Source of the DNA: Sediminicola arcticus
GTDB lineage: Bacteria; Bacteroidota; Bacteroidia; Flavobacteriales; Flavobacteriaceae
Direction of reading: 5' to 3'
Assembly (NCBI RefSeq): GCF_040566695.1
Contig: NZ_JBEXAE010000002.1
Location: 434,001 to 498,000, forward strand
DNA length: 64,000 nucleotides
The position numbers were made by a program, and so were the translations under genes. This document shows positions 42,328-51,661 of this stretch, piece after piece. The notes under the pieces were generated by a model that saw only the letters and a program-made list of their open reading frames with translations, had not been told where the DNA came from and made no database searches. The stretch's first letter is position 1, and each line of letters starts with the position of its first letter.

Positions 42328-44844
42328 TTAGTCTGGTACATTAATTTTATCCCCTAAAAATAAGGCGTTTAAAAATAGTCTGTTGGTTCCGTACCAAGAT
42401 CCCCTAAAATTGGGATTATCGGCAAAAAGGACTACCCTACCACTACCTATCTTGCTTACAATAAGAGAGGCCGAAGGCTTTAAGAATTCATTTAAATTTT
42501 TATCGGTAATAAATCCATCTATCTGAGGGTCTTGCGTATACTTGGCAACGGTCGCATATTCATTCTTACTGGGAGCTAGCCAAACAGTATTGTTCTTATA
42601 CACTGGAATGGTAGCATCGTGATATCCAAACCCTAGAGGATGTGTCACATCTAGGTCTACCCTGAAGATAGCTCCTCCCAAACTCTCTTTCCCGATATTT
42701 TCATCGGCATCTACATAGGGTTTCCGAACTATAGTTTTGGTAGAATCTTTTTTGGCTTCAATTAATTTTTCGTCTACTAACTTTTTATCGATGGCCCATT
42801 TAGAGGCCGTACCAATGGTAATTAGGGTATTCCCAATGTCGACCCAATCCTTTATTTTATTGCGTTCTTTCTCGTCTAGATCGTATTTACCTGAAACCAT
42901 GACCAAGGTGTTGTAGCCAGATAGGTCTGCACCTGAAAAATTCCTCATCGGTATTTTTGTAATGGGCATCCCCACTCTGGTATCCAACAAATGCCATACC
43001 TCTCCAGCCTCGTATGAACTTACCCCATGGCCAATCAGCATGGCGATTTTAGGTTTAGAAACAGCACTAATACTCCTACTTCCAAGATCAATACCTTTTA
43101 AGTTCAATCCAGTATTGATGCTATAAATAGGTATCTGAAATTTATCCTGTACTTTCTTTAATGCCTGATAAACTTCCTCGGATGATTTTTTCTGAAGGCT
43201 TACTGGTACCATGAGGGAGCCATAGTTAAATCGTTTCTCTCCCATGGTTGTTTGGCTACTGAATTGTTTGGCCGATGAGGAAACCACCAAACCTGCTGTT
43301 TGCAATTGATACAGTGCGGCAGGGGTATTATAATCATCCCAGTCTAAGATATAGGCGTAATCAGATTTTTTAAAGTCAGGTACCGAAACAATATTGGTTG
43401 TGTTTTCTATCCTTTCTCCCAAAGCCATGTTGGATACCTCCTTGTATTTCATGTTGTAAAAGTTGGCTACGGACCATGCTGAAGCGTCATAATAGACGCT
43501 GTCTCTGTATTTGTCATAGGTTTCAAACATAGTCTGAACCATTCTGTATTGCGGTTGTTTTGTAGGAACTACGTAAGTACCATTGCCCGATTTATACACT
43601 TCAATACGGTGTAATAACAGCTTATCGATAAATGCCTTGACCCTATTTTGATCAAAGTCGTCACTAAAACTATAGCCTTTTATTTTGCTTTTTGTAGCCC
43701 TACTCAAGGCACTTTTGAAAAAGTCTTGTTGGTACTTTCTCATCATGGCTTTGTTTTCCACGGCAGCCTTAACCGTTGTAATACTAGATGTAAACTGATT
43801 TCTGATGGTAAAGGGAAAAGTGATCTCCCCAAAGGCGGTAGTTTGCTTGTGCCCCCTTGAACTTGCCTGTTCAAACAATAAGCCCAACCCTCCTTGTAAA
43901 TCAGGATAAGAGGAACCGTAACCTGGATAGGTACCATCAAATGCTTCTTTGGTAAAATACAGGGAACCTATACTATCCAATGCCTTGGCAAAGTAACTCC
44001 CAAATAAATTATTGAGGTCCTCATAGTTTTCCTTGGGCATAATAGGATCCAAGGAACCATTTGGTTTCATGGGTTCAAAAAAATAAGTGCTTTGGGAGCC
44101 CATTTCATGAAAATCGGTGACCACATTGGGATACCATCGGTGATACCAGTTTAATTTACCCTGGCTTTCAGGGTTTATAGCTAACAACCAATCCCTATTT
44201 AAATCAAACCAATAGTGGTTTGTTCTTCCCATGGGCCAATACTCGTTATGCTCTGCATCTTGCGGATCAGCTACTAAGGGATTTCCTTGATAGGAATTTG
44301 CCCATTGTGTATGACGGTCGCGACCATCAGGGTTTATAGTAGGATCTATAAAGATTACCGCTTTTTTTAAATAATTTAATATCTCGGGATTTTCTGAGGC
44401 CACAAATGTATAAGCAGATAACAGAGCTGCTTCGGAACTGGAGGGTTCATTTCCATGTACATTATATGCCAAATTAATGAAGATGGGAACTTCATCATAA
44501 TTAGTCACATTTTTTGTGGGATCGGTAAAAGCTAAATGTTGTTGTTTTAGCGCGTCTAAATTGGATACGTTTTCTGGGGTACTCACGGTAAGAATCACCA
44601 ATTTTCTTCCTTCATGGGTTTTACCGTATTGATAGATGGTAGCCCTATCGGACACTTCTGCCAATTTTTCTAAATAGGCAACAATAAGGTCGTGTCTGGT
44701 ATGACGTTCCCCTATACCGTACTCCAAAAATTCTTCGGGGGAGGGGATCTCTTTATTGAAAGGTTCAAATTTTTTAAGGAAATAATCTTGTGCAAAAATG
44801 GTGGTGCTACAAAGCAGTGCCAAAACAAGTAGTTTTTTTGACAT
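42328..44844 (-). CDS. M14-family zinc carboxypeptidase
   Basis: 838 residues. Signal peptide KKLLVLALLCSTTIFAQ. The M14 domain fills the first 370 residues: zinc ligands in YNVHGNEPSSSEA (HxxE, near 132-135) and DFHEMGSQ (His near 247), substrate residues FDLNRDWL, and the catalytic Glu probably in GLLFEQAS near 337. The second half contains a glutamine-amidotransferase-like segment (MLIGHGVSSYEAGEVWHLLD, VMVSGKYDLDEKE). Exported. Heads the operon with the amidohydrolase. A TATATTTA box (44874-44881, one mismatch) precedes it. Confidence 0.9.
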   Translation of the reverse strand: MSKKLLVLALLCSTTIFAQDYFLKKFEPFNKEIPSPEEFLEYGIGERHTRHDLIVAYLEKLAEVSDRATIYQYGKTHEGRKLVILTVSTPENVSNLDALKQQHLAFTDPTKNVTNYDEVPIFINLAYNVHGNEPSSSEAALLSAYTFVASENPEILNYLKKAVIFIDPTINPDGRDRHTQWANSYQGNPLVADPQDAEHNEYWPMGRTNHYWFDLNRDWLLAINPESQGKLNWYHRWYPNVVTDFHEMGSQSTYFFEPMKPNGSLDPIMPKENYEDLNNLFGSYFAKALDSIGSLYFTKEAFDGTYPGYGSSYPDLQGGLGLLFEQASSRGHKQTTAFGEITFPFTIRNQFTSSITTVKAAVENKAMMRKYQQDFFKSALSRATKSKIKGYSFSDDFDQNRVKAFIDKLLLHRIEVYKSGNGTYVVPTKQPQYRMVQTMFETYDKYRDSVYYDASAWSVANFYNMKYKEVSNMALGERIENTTNIVSVPDFKKSDYAYILDWDDYNTPAALYQLQTAGLVVSSSAKQFSSQTTMGEKRFNYGSLMVPVSLQKKSSEEVYQALKKVQDKFQIPIYSINTGLNLKGIDLGSRSISAVSKPKIAMLIGHGVSSYEAGEVWHLLDTRVGMPITKIPMRNFSGADLSGYNTLVMVSGKYDLDEKERNKIKDWVDIGNTLITIGTASKWAIDKKLVDEKLIEAKKDSTKTIVRKPYVDADENIGKESLGGAIFRVDLDVTHPLGFGYHDATIPVYKNNTVWLAPSKNEYATVAKYTQDPQIDGFITDKNLNEFLKPSASLIVSKIGSGRVVLFADNPNFRGSWYGTNRLFLNALFLGDKINVPD

Positions 44845-44924
44845 ATGTCAATTGGTTTTTAAATTAGTCGTTTTAAATATAGGGATAATATTCCTAAACC
44901 ATCTCCCAGCGCCAACGATAGATT

Positions 44925-45026
44925 ATGAGAATTGGACCATTAAAAATGTGCCTCGGTATTTTAATGGCAATTGTTAGTGCACAAGTACATTTTGGAGCAC
45001 TATGGTCTTCTATCTTATGCTACTGA
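44925..45026 (+). CDS. Possible 33-residue ORF resembling a truncated signal peptide
   Basis: ATG to TGA, reading MRIGPLKMCLGILMAIVSAQ then VHFGALWSSILCY. It resembles the first part of an exported protein. It overlaps the 3' end of the opposing kinase gene by 12 bases. Could be a gene remnant or chance. Confidence 0.15.
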   Translation: MRIGPLKMCLGILMAIVSAQVHFGALWSSILCY

Positions 45027-46232
45027 ATTAAACTCTTGGGTTACTTCTTGGAATCTGATGATGTAGTTGGTCCCTTTTAGGGAAAGATCTTTGGTGATGG
45101 AACCTTTCAATTGTCGTGCTAAATTGTGAATCAATTTAAGGCCTAAAGATTTTGAGGTCTGAGGCGTAATGCTTTCCGAAAAACCTTCCCCATTATCCCC
45201 AATATTCAGTACAAAACCTTTTTCGTCCTCTTGTTTTAATTCAATATGAATAGTTCCTTCTGTATCGTCTTTAATACCATACTTAAGGGCGTTGGTAATA
45301 GCTTCGTTGATGAGTAGGCCTAGGGGTATTGCGGTGTCAATGCCTAGTTTGATATCTGGAATATCAATATTGAGCTTTATATTGTTTTTGTTTCCCTTAA
45401 CCGATCGAACCAAGTACTGGCTCAGTTCTTGAACATAGGCTTTGTATTCTACCTTAGATAAATAGTCGTCCCTCATATAAAGCATTTCGTGTACCATGGC
45501 CATAGAAATAACCCTATTTTGACTGCTTTTAATAAGACTTTTAATTTTCTTATCCTCAATACTTCTAGATTGTAGGCTTAATAAACTTGAGACGGTTTGA
45601 AGGTTGTTCTTTACTCGGTGGTGGACTTCTCTAAGAAGTGTTTCTTTTTCAGAAATTCGATCTTCAATTTCTCTCTTGGACTTATACAACCTATGGTGAG
45701 CCTTTAATAGGAATTTCCCAAAGACACCTCCTATCATATACACAGAAAAAAGGATGCAAAAAAGGGCAAATAAGTTTCTATTTGCCAATGGGACAACGTT
45801 TTCCGTAAGGGCATAATTAGAGGAGCCTAGCATGTATATCAATACAATAACACTCAAATTGAGATATAGGTAAACCTTTCCATACCTTCTTGTGGTGGCG
45901 TAGGCAGCAAATACAATAATTCCCAAAACAAAGATAAATGGACTGTTGATTCCCCCGCTGTAAAGGGTGACCAATACAGTACCTATGGTGGCTAGTACAG
46001 AAGTGATATTGTAGGTTAATATGAGGTTGTTGTGTAATTTATAAATTAAAGTGTTTATAATATTTAATACCGCAAAAGCCAGAAAGATATAAGGTATCGG
46101 TTGCCCTATGTTCAATAAGAATAAAGATATCGGATAAAATAAGAGTATTAGGGCAGAGGACAGGTAGTTGACCCTATGTGTAAGTTTTACTTTATCCATA
46201 AGTTGATTATAGTCTTTGGTGGGCTTTTTCAT
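45015..46232 (-). CDS. Membrane sensor histidine kinase, HisKA_2 type
   Basis: 405 residues. About six helices in the first 180 residues with short loops, so sensing is probably intramembrane. A coiled linker leads to the HisKA_2 dimerisation box REVHHRVKNNLQTVSSLLS (phospho-acceptor His near 201), followed by the HATPase domain with NEAITNALKYG (N box), IGDNGEGF (G1) and SLGLKLIHNLARQL. No response regulator or extracytoplasmic sensor domain is adjacent, so it is an orphan. HisKA_2 kinases often work with LuxR/LytTR or PhyR-type partners. Confidence 0.88.
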   Translation of the reverse strand: MKKPTKDYNQLMDKVKLTHRVNYLSSALILLFYPISLFLLNIGQPIPYIFLAFAVLNIINTLIYKLHNNLILTYNITSVLATIGTVLVTLYSGGINSPFIFVLGIIVFAAYATTRRYGKVYLYLNLSVIVLIYMLGSSNYALTENVVPLANRNLFALFCILFSVYMIGGVFGKFLLKAHHRLYKSKREIEDRISEKETLLREVHHRVKNNLQTVSSLLSLQSRSIEDKKIKSLIKSSQNRVISMAMVHEMLYMRDDYLSKVEYKAYVQELSQYLVRSVKGNKNNIKLNIDIPDIKLGIDTAIPLGLLINEAITNALKYGIKDDTEGTIHIELKQEDEKGFVLNIGDNGEGFSESITPQTSKSLGLKLIHNLARQLKGSITKDLSLKGTNYIIRFQEVTQEFNSVA

Positions 46233-46350
46233 AGCTTGGTTTTTTAATTCTTAAACTTTTTGAAATGAAGTAACGTTTTAGAATTAGTAAAGTCTTCAAA
46301 GAGTGCATCTCTGAGCTGTCGTAAAGCTAAATATGTTTTTGGATAAAATC

Positions 46351-46379
46351 AAAAACGGCACCCTTTTTTTGGTTGCCGT
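46351..46379 (-). terminator. Intrinsic terminator downstream of secA
   Basis: On the minus strand ACGGCA (complement of 46374-46379) pairs with TGCCGT (complement of 46355-46360), followed by T5. A second AT-rich 12-bp stem at 46398-46429 lies between it and the secA stop. Confidence 0.7.
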
Positions 46380-46397
46380 CTTCGTAATTTCGGATTA

Positions 46398-46429
46398 ATA
46401 CTTCTTTTTTATATCATAAAAAGAAGTAT
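46398..46429 (-). other. AT-rich hairpin after the secA stop
   Basis: ATACTTCTTTTT (46398-46409) pairs with AAAAAGAAGTAT (46418-46429). It has no proper T-tract of its own and may protect the secA mRNA 3' end or aid termination. Confidence 0.5.
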
Positions 46430-46448
46430 CAGCAAAAAGTTGATAAGA

Positions 46449-49400
46449 TTAATGCTCGGTAAGTACCCATTCCCCTTTTTCAATTAGGGGTTCTGCTTGC
46501 TTATATTTTAAGCTTTTGCTTTCTCCTGACATGATATTTTTAATGGTTACACGGTCATTTCGACCTATTTTAGCTTGGTCTCTTACTATGGTTTCTGTAA
46601 CCTGGGGTCTTCCACCTTGGTTTTGGCCAACAGACCTGTTTTGCGAAGCCAATTCGTCGCTATTAGGGATTTCTTCCTTAGTAGTCTTTAAATTTTCCTT
46701 CGGCTTTCTTATAGTTCTTGCTTCTTGAATCTGATTAGTGTTTTCAGAAGGAAGTTCGCCTTTAAAAAGAAAAGAAACCACTTCTTTATTCACCTTTTCA
46801 ATCATTCCCTTGAATAATTCAAAAGCCTCAAATTTATAGATCAATAAAGGATCTTTCTGCTCATGAACAGCTAATTGAACGGATTGCTTCAATTCATCCA
46901 TTTTACGTAAATGGGTCTTCCAAGCATCGTCAATTATGGCTAGGGAGATATTCTTTTCGAAATCTGTTACCAACTGTTTCCCATTACTTTCATAGGCTTC
47001 TTTAAGATTAGTAACTACATTCAACGATTTTATACCATCTGTAAATGGAACCACAATCCTCTCAAATTTATTGGAGTTATCCTCGTACACCTTTTTAATT
47101 ACGTGAAAGGCTGTATCGGCGCTAAGCTCCATTTTAGACTTGTAATAGTTGTATGCGGTTTTGTATATTTTGCCAGCAACATCCTGTAAGGTCATTTTCG
47201 AAAATTCTGCTTCCGAAACAGGGGAGGTGATAGAAAAATACTTGATCAGTTCGAATTCAAAATTCTTATAATCGCTCGCCATTTTATTGGTTTCTACAAT
47301 AACTTCACAGGTATCATAGATCATATTGGCAATATCTACCTGTAATCTTTCCCCTTGTAAGGCGTGTCTTCTTCTTTTATAGACCACTTCGCGTTGGGCG
47401 TTCATAACATCATCATATTCCAAGAGGCGTTTACGTACTCCAAAATTATTTTCCTCAACTTTCTTCTGAGCCCGCTCAATGGATTTTGTCATCATGGAAT
47501 GTTGAATGACCTCTCCTTCTTCTAGTCCCATTCTGTCCATCATCTTAGCAACCCTATCGGAGCCAAATAGTCGCATTAGGTTATCTTCCAAGGAAACGTA
47601 GAATTGGGAGCTTCCTGGATCTCCTTGACGACCAGATCTACCTCTCAACTGACGGTCTACACGTCTGGAGTCATGCCTTTCTGTTCCAACAATGGCCAAT
47701 CCACCAGCCTTTTTTACATCGCTACTCAATTTAATATCCGTACCACGACCTGCCATGTTTGTAGCAATAGTTACGATACCGGCATTACCTGCCTCGGCTA
47801 CAATATCGGCCTCCTTTTTATGAAGTTTAGCGTTCAATACGTTGTGCGGTACTTTTCTGATGGTCAACATTCGGGACAGTAACTCTGAAATTTCTACAGA
47901 GGTGGTACCTATCAATACTGGTCTGCCAGCATTGGAAAGCTTGGTAACTTCCTCAATAATAGCGTTGTATTTCTCCCGTTTTGTTTTATAAATCAAATCA
48001 TGTCTGTCGTCTCTAGCTATTGGTCTGTTGGTAGGGATCTCCATGACATCCAATTTGTATATTTCCAAGAACTCTCCTGCTTCGGTAATAGCGGTACCTG
48101 TCATACCTGCCAATTTCTGGTACATTCTAAAGTAATTCTGTAAGGTCACTGTAGCGAAGGTTTGTGTCATCGCTTCAATTTTTACATTTTCTTTGGCCTC
48201 AATGGCTTGGTGGAGACCATCGGAATACCTACGACCGTCCATGATACGTCCTGTCTGCTCATCAACGATCATTACCTTGTTTTCCATAACCACATACTCC
48301 ACATCTTTTTCAAAAAGGGTGTAGGCCTTTAACAACTGGTTCAGCGTATGGATACGCTCACTCTTAATGGCAAAATCCTTAAAAAGCTCCTCTTTTAAAT
48401 CGGCCTCTTTTTCAATATCGAGATTTTGGTTTTCAATTTTAGCAATTTCATTCCCTATATCGGGCATTACAAAGAAATCCCTATTCTGTTCCCCGGAGAT
48501 ATAACCTACCCCTTTATCAGTAAGTTCTATCTGGTTGTTTTTTTCGTCTATAACAAACAAAAGCTCCTCATCCACTTTAGGCATCTCCCTGTTGTTGTCC
48601 TGCATGTAGAAGTTTTCGGTCTTTTGAAGTAGTTGCTTCACACCTTCCTCACTCAAAAACTTAATTAGGGCCTTATTTTTTGGTAATCCTCTTTGTACGC
48701 GAAGCAACAAGAAACCACCCTCTTTGGTGTCCCCTTCAGTTATCATTTTTTTGGCTTCCGCTAATACACCTGTCAAATATTGTCTTTGGGTCTGAACGAT
48801 ATCGGCAACTTTTGGCTTTAATTCATTAAACTCATGACGATCACCTTCAGGTACTGGTCCAGAAATGATCAACGGGGTACGGGCATCATCTACCAAAACA
48901 GAATCCACCTCATCCACAATAGCATAATTTTGAGGTCTTTGTACCAGATCAGTTGGTGTGTGTGCCATGTTGTCCCTGAGGTAATCAAAACCAAATTCGT
49001 TATTCGTTCCGTAAGTGATATCAGAATTATAGGCTGCTCTTCTTCCATCGGAATTGGGTTGGTGCTGATCTATACAATCTATAGTAAGCCCATGGAATTG
49101 AAAGATGGGAGCCATCCATGCGCTATCCCTTTTAGCAAGATAATCGTTCACCGTTACCAAATGCACACCTTTGCCAGTAAGGGCATTGAGGTATACAGGT
49201 AGTGTAGCCACTAAGGTTTTACCCTCACCAGTATGCATTTCTGCAATTTTACCTTGATGTAATGCTATACCACCGATCAATTGCACATCGTAATGTACCA
49301 TATCCCAAGTAACGTGCTTTCCTGCAGCATCCCAAGAGTTTTTCCAAATGGCATGGTCGCCATCCAGGCTTACATAGTCTTTGTTCCCAGATAATTCGCG

Positions 49401-49811
49401 ATCAAATTCTGAGGCTGTTACTTTTATTGTAGTGTTATTTGCAAAACGTTTTGCTGTTTCTTTGACCACAGCAAAGGCTTCGGGAAGAATTTCGTTTAAG
49501 GTGTTCTCCGAGATTTTAGTAACCTCTTGTTTTAACTTGTCAATTTCCGTATAGATATCTTCATTTTTGTCGATATCCATTGACGCCTTTACCTCTTTAA
49601 GAAGAACTTCAATCTGATCGTTTAGTCCTTTGCTGTCTTCTTTAATCTTGTTTTTGAAGATAATGGTCTTGTGTCTCAGTTCGTCATGGCTCAATCCTTC
49701 AAGTACCTTTTCAAAAGATCTAATTTCTTCTACAAGGGGTTGAAGTTCCTTTACATCTTTTTTAGCCTTATCACCAACAAAAGCCTTTAGAACACTGTTT
49801 AAAAAACTCAT
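46449..49811 (-). CDS. secA: Preprotein translocase ATPase SecA
   Basis: 1120 residues, long for SecA, as is usual in Bacteroidota. Walker A MHTGEGKTL (near 190-198), VDEVDSVLVDDARTPLIISG (DEVD box, only part needed), GRGTDIKL and GTERHDSRRVDRQLRGRSGRQGDPG (helicase motifs IV-VI). The extra length is an insert between residues about 330 and 500 in the first nucleotide-binding domain. The C-terminus ends KGEWVLTEH with no cysteine-rich zinc site. Cytosolic motor of the Sec pathway that exports the many signal-peptide proteins in this window. Confidence 0.97.
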   Translation of the reverse strand: MSFLNSVLKAFVGDKAKKDVKELQPLVEEIRSFEKVLEGLSHDELRHKTIIFKNKIKEDSKGLNDQIEVLLKEVKASMDIDKNEDIYTEIDKLKQEVTKISENTLNEILPEAFAVVKETAKRFANNTTIKVTASEFDRELSGNKDYVSLDGDHAIWKNSWDAAGKHVTWDMVHYDVQLIGGIALHQGKIAEMHTGEGKTLVATLPVYLNALTGKGVHLVTVNDYLAKRDSAWMAPIFQFHGLTIDCIDQHQPNSDGRRAAYNSDITYGTNNEFGFDYLRDNMAHTPTDLVQRPQNYAIVDEVDSVLVDDARTPLIISGPVPEGDRHEFNELKPKVADIVQTQRQYLTGVLAEAKKMITEGDTKEGGFLLLRVQRGLPKNKALIKFLSEEGVKQLLQKTENFYMQDNNREMPKVDEELLFVIDEKNNQIELTDKGVGYISGEQNRDFFVMPDIGNEIAKIENQNLDIEKEADLKEELFKDFAIKSERIHTLNQLLKAYTLFEKDVEYVVMENKVMIVDEQTGRIMDGRRYSDGLHQAIEAKENVKIEAMTQTFATVTLQNYFRMYQKLAGMTGTAITEAGEFLEIYKLDVMEIPTNRPIARDDRHDLIYKTKREKYNAIIEEVTKLSNAGRPVLIGTTSVEISELLSRMLTIRKVPHNVLNAKLHKKEADIVAEAGNAGIVTIATNMAGRGTDIKLSSDVKKAGGLAIVGTERHDSRRVDRQLRGRSGRQGDPGSSQFYVSLEDNLMRLFGSDRVAKMMDRMGLEEGEVIQHSMMTKSIERAQKKVEENNFGVRKRLLEYDDVMNAQREVVYKRRRHALQGERLQVDIANMIYDTCEVIVETNKMASDYKNFEFELIKYFSITSPVSEAEFSKMTLQDVAGKIYKTAYNYYKSKMELSADTAFHVIKKVYEDNSNKFERIVVPFTDGIKSLNVVTNLKEAYESNGKQLVTDFEKNISLAIIDDAWKTHLRKMDELKQSVQLAVHEQKDPLLIYKFEAFELFKGMIEKVNKEVVSFLFKGELPSENTNQIQEARTIRKPKENLKTTKEEIPNSDELASQNRSVGQNQGGRPQVTETIVRDQAKIGRNDRVTIKNIMSGESKSLKYKQAEPLIEKGEWVLTEH

Positions 49812-49937
49812 AATGTTATATATTTTATATGAAACATTAACTGCTGTTCAACTACAGTAGTCTGTTTCTGTTCTTTACCTTTTTAAAAGGTTAATTTTTT
49901 CAATTTGTTTATGGGTCGTAAACCTGAATGTAAAGGT

Positions 49938-49945
49938 CAAAATTA
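49938..49945 (-). promoter_or_regulatory. Putative -7 promoter element of secA
   Basis: TAATTTTG on the minus strand, about 126 bases before the ATG, implying an unusually long leader for this genome. A CCTTTTTAAAAGG palindrome lies in the leader (about 49880-49892). Confidence 0.4.
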
Positions 49946-49950
49946 CGTAA

Positions 49951-49977
49951 AAAAAAAGCCTCATATGAGACTTTTTT
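49951..49977 (-). terminator. Intrinsic terminator after the DUF2795 gene
   Basis: On the minus strand AAAAAAGTCTCAT pairs with ATGAGGCTTTTTT through one G-U pair, followed by more T. Located 23 bases after the stop. Confidence 0.75.
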
Positions 49978-50000
49978 GATGTAATTCCGTTAATTTTTAT

Positions 50001-50225
50001 CTAATATTCATCCTCATTCCAGAGGTAATCTTCTTCAGTAGGATAGTCTGGCCATATTTCCTCAATAGATTCATAGATTTCTCCGCCTTCTTCTTCCATT
50101 GATTGAAGATTTTCAACCACTTCCAAAGGAGCACCTGTTCTAATAGCATAATCAATCAACTCGTCTTTGGTGGCTGGCCAAGGTGCATCACTTAAATATG
50201 AAGCCAATTCTAATGTCCAATACAT
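50001..50225 (-). CDS. DUF2795 domain-containing protein
   Basis: 74 residues. MYWTLELASYLSDAPWPATKDELIDYAIRTG (split here as residues 1-31) and AIRTGAPLEVVENLQSM are the DUF2795 pattern seen in small Bacteroidota proteins. The tail is acidic (PTEEDYLWNEDEY). Function unknown; cytoplasmic. A TATTTTTG box lies 25 bases upstream and a terminator follows, so it is its own transcription unit. Confidence 0.85.
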   Translation of the reverse strand: MYWTLELASYLSDAPWPATKDELIDYAIRTGAPLEVVENLQSMEEEGGEIYESIEEIWPDYPTEEDYLWNEDEY

Positions 50226-50250
50226 CGCAATAGTTTATTTTAAATTTTTG

Positions 50251-50258
50251 CAAAAATA
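50251..50258 (-). promoter_or_regulatory. Putative -7 promoter element of the DUF2795 gene
   Basis: TATTTTTG on the minus strand, 25 bases before the ATG. Confidence 0.45.
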
Positions 50259-50360
50259 ATTTTTAAATTGACATAGTCAAGTTTTTTTAGATTTATTTCT
50301 GCAATTTTATTAACAATAGTTTAAATTCAATACTTTATTAACGACAAAAAATCTGTTTTA

Positions 50361-50936
50361 TCAGTCTTTTTTCTCCGGAATCCATTTTATTTCTGAAGCA
50401 TTTAAGTCTTTAGATAGCATGCGGGCCAGAACAAACAAGTAATCCGAAAGTCTATTAATATAGGATAACACATTGTCATCAAAGGGCTCATTTTCATATA
50501 GATGGGTGGCTAAACGCTCCGCCCGTCTGCAAACCGTCCTAGCAATATGGCAATAAGACACCGTGGTGTGTCCGCCGGGTAGAATAAAATTTGTCATAGG
50601 AGGAAGGGCCTCGTTCATGCAGTCCATTTCTTTTTCCAAATATTCAACATCGTTTTCGTTGATCCTGGCGATGTTCAAAATTTGCTCTCCATTTTTTTTA
50701 ACCATTTTTTCGGGATCTGTGGCTAAAATGGCTCCAACAGTGAATAGCTTGGTTTGTATTAGGGTTAGTGTATTTTTGGAATGTTCATCAATATTTTGGT
50801 CCCGGATCAACCCTAACCAAGAGTTCAGTTCATCAATGGTGCCATAACTGTCTATTCGGATATTGTGTTTAGATACTCTCTTACCGCCGAACAACGCTGT
50901 GGTACCTTTATCTCCTGTTTTGGTGTATATTTTCAT
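50361..50936 (-). CDS. Cob(I)yrinic acid a,c-diamide adenosyltransferase, PduO type
   Basis: 191 residues. N-terminal IYTKTGDKGTTALFGGKRV (ATP loop, residues 3-21), DELNSWLG (35-42), FILPGGHT and the signature RTVCRRAER near 132-140. PduO-type adenosyltransferases convert cob(I)alamin plus ATP to adenosylcobalamin. The product is the cofactor of methylmalonyl-CoA mutase, whose chaperone MeaB is also encoded in this window. Last gene of a possible five-gene minus-strand operon from 54735. Confidence 0.92.
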   Translation of the reverse strand: MKIYTKTGDKGTTALFGGKRVSKHNIRIDSYGTIDELNSWLGLIRDQNIDEHSKNTLTLIQTKLFTVGAILATDPEKMVKKNGEQILNIARINENDVEYLEKEMDCMNEALPPMTNFILPGGHTTVSYCHIARTVCRRAERLATHLYENEPFDDNVLSYINRLSDYLFVLARMLSKDLNASEIKWIPEKKD

Positions 50937-50966
50937 GTCTAATTTTTAATGTGATTGCTAATCGAC

Positions 50967-51104
50967 TTATTTTTTTAGATTCCCATCGGGGCGATCCATA
51001 AATTTTTTAGATTTCCTTTTATTGAACCTTCTTCGAGTATAGATTAGGTTGATGACAAAGATTAACCCGAATACGGCCAACAGTATAAATATGGTGTAAT
51101 TCAT
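50967..51104 (-). CDS. 45-residue single-helix membrane protein
   Basis: ATG (complement of 51102-51104) to TAA. Begins MNYTIFILLAVFGLIFVINL, one strong helix, then a basic tail (RRRFNKRKSKKFMDRPDG). Helix-in with positive-tail arrangement supports a real small inner-membrane protein. It sits in a regular row of same-strand genes with gaps of about 30 bases on each side. Function unknown. Confidence 0.55.
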   Translation of the reverse strand: MNYTIFILLAVFGLIFVINLIYTRRRFNKRKSKKFMDRPDGNLKK

Positions 51105-51136
51105 GACTTTAATTTAAAGACCCTAAAATTAAACGA

Positions 51137-51643
51137 TTAAATCCGGATCTTAAAATCTTCCTTTACTTGTTCTTTTCTAAAGAAGATTGCGGCACAATAG
51201 AACATATCCACTGTGACCGTAACTTTTTCGGAGGCCTTTACTTTCTCCCAAAGGTCAGCACTTTTCTTATTCTTATAGATGTTTTCTAAAATAACCACTG
51301 TATTGTTGCCAGTGCCTTTATTGCCATAAATATAGGCCTCTAAAAGCTCTTCAGTGCAGTCCGATAGGTAGATAAGTTCTGCAGAAAAGCTTTCCGGAGA
51401 AATAGATGGGAATATTTTTTTTACGCGCTTTTCAAAACCAAGGTCAATAGGAAGAATCGTAATACTTTGACATTGGAAATACGTTAAACTTTTTAATACA
51501 ATATCTTTTCCTTTGTGGTTGGAATGGCTTTTCTTGCTATAGATGCATTGGGTGATATACTCAAAAATGAAAGGAGAATGCACCCCATGTTCATTTTTTG
51601 AGTACCAAATAAAATTCAGGTAGCATAAGAACCTATTGTACAT
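51137..51643 (-). CDS. Reduced methyltransferase-like protein
   Basis: 168 residues from the ATG at 51641-51643. The N-terminus (FIWYSKNEHGVHSPFIFEYI) and the C-terminus (FFRKEQVKEDFKIR) are those of a flavobacterial class I SAM-dependent methyltransferase-like family that I remember as longer. The glycine-rich SAM motif (GxGxG) expected after residue 60 is not seen; instead the middle reads QSITILPIDLGFEKRVK. So it has probably lost catalytic function or taken another one. Located between an ABC-F gene and the 45-residue membrane protein gene. Confidence 0.6.
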   Translation of the reverse strand: MYNRFLCYLNFIWYSKNEHGVHSPFIFEYITQCIYSKKSHSNHKGKDIVLKSLTYFQCQSITILPIDLGFEKRVKKIFPSISPESFSAELIYLSDCTEELLEAYIYGNKGTGNNTVVILENIYKNKKSADLWEKVKASEKVTVTVDMFYCAAIFFRKEQVKEDFKIRI

Positions 51644-51661
51644 GATTAGCAAAGTTTGTGT

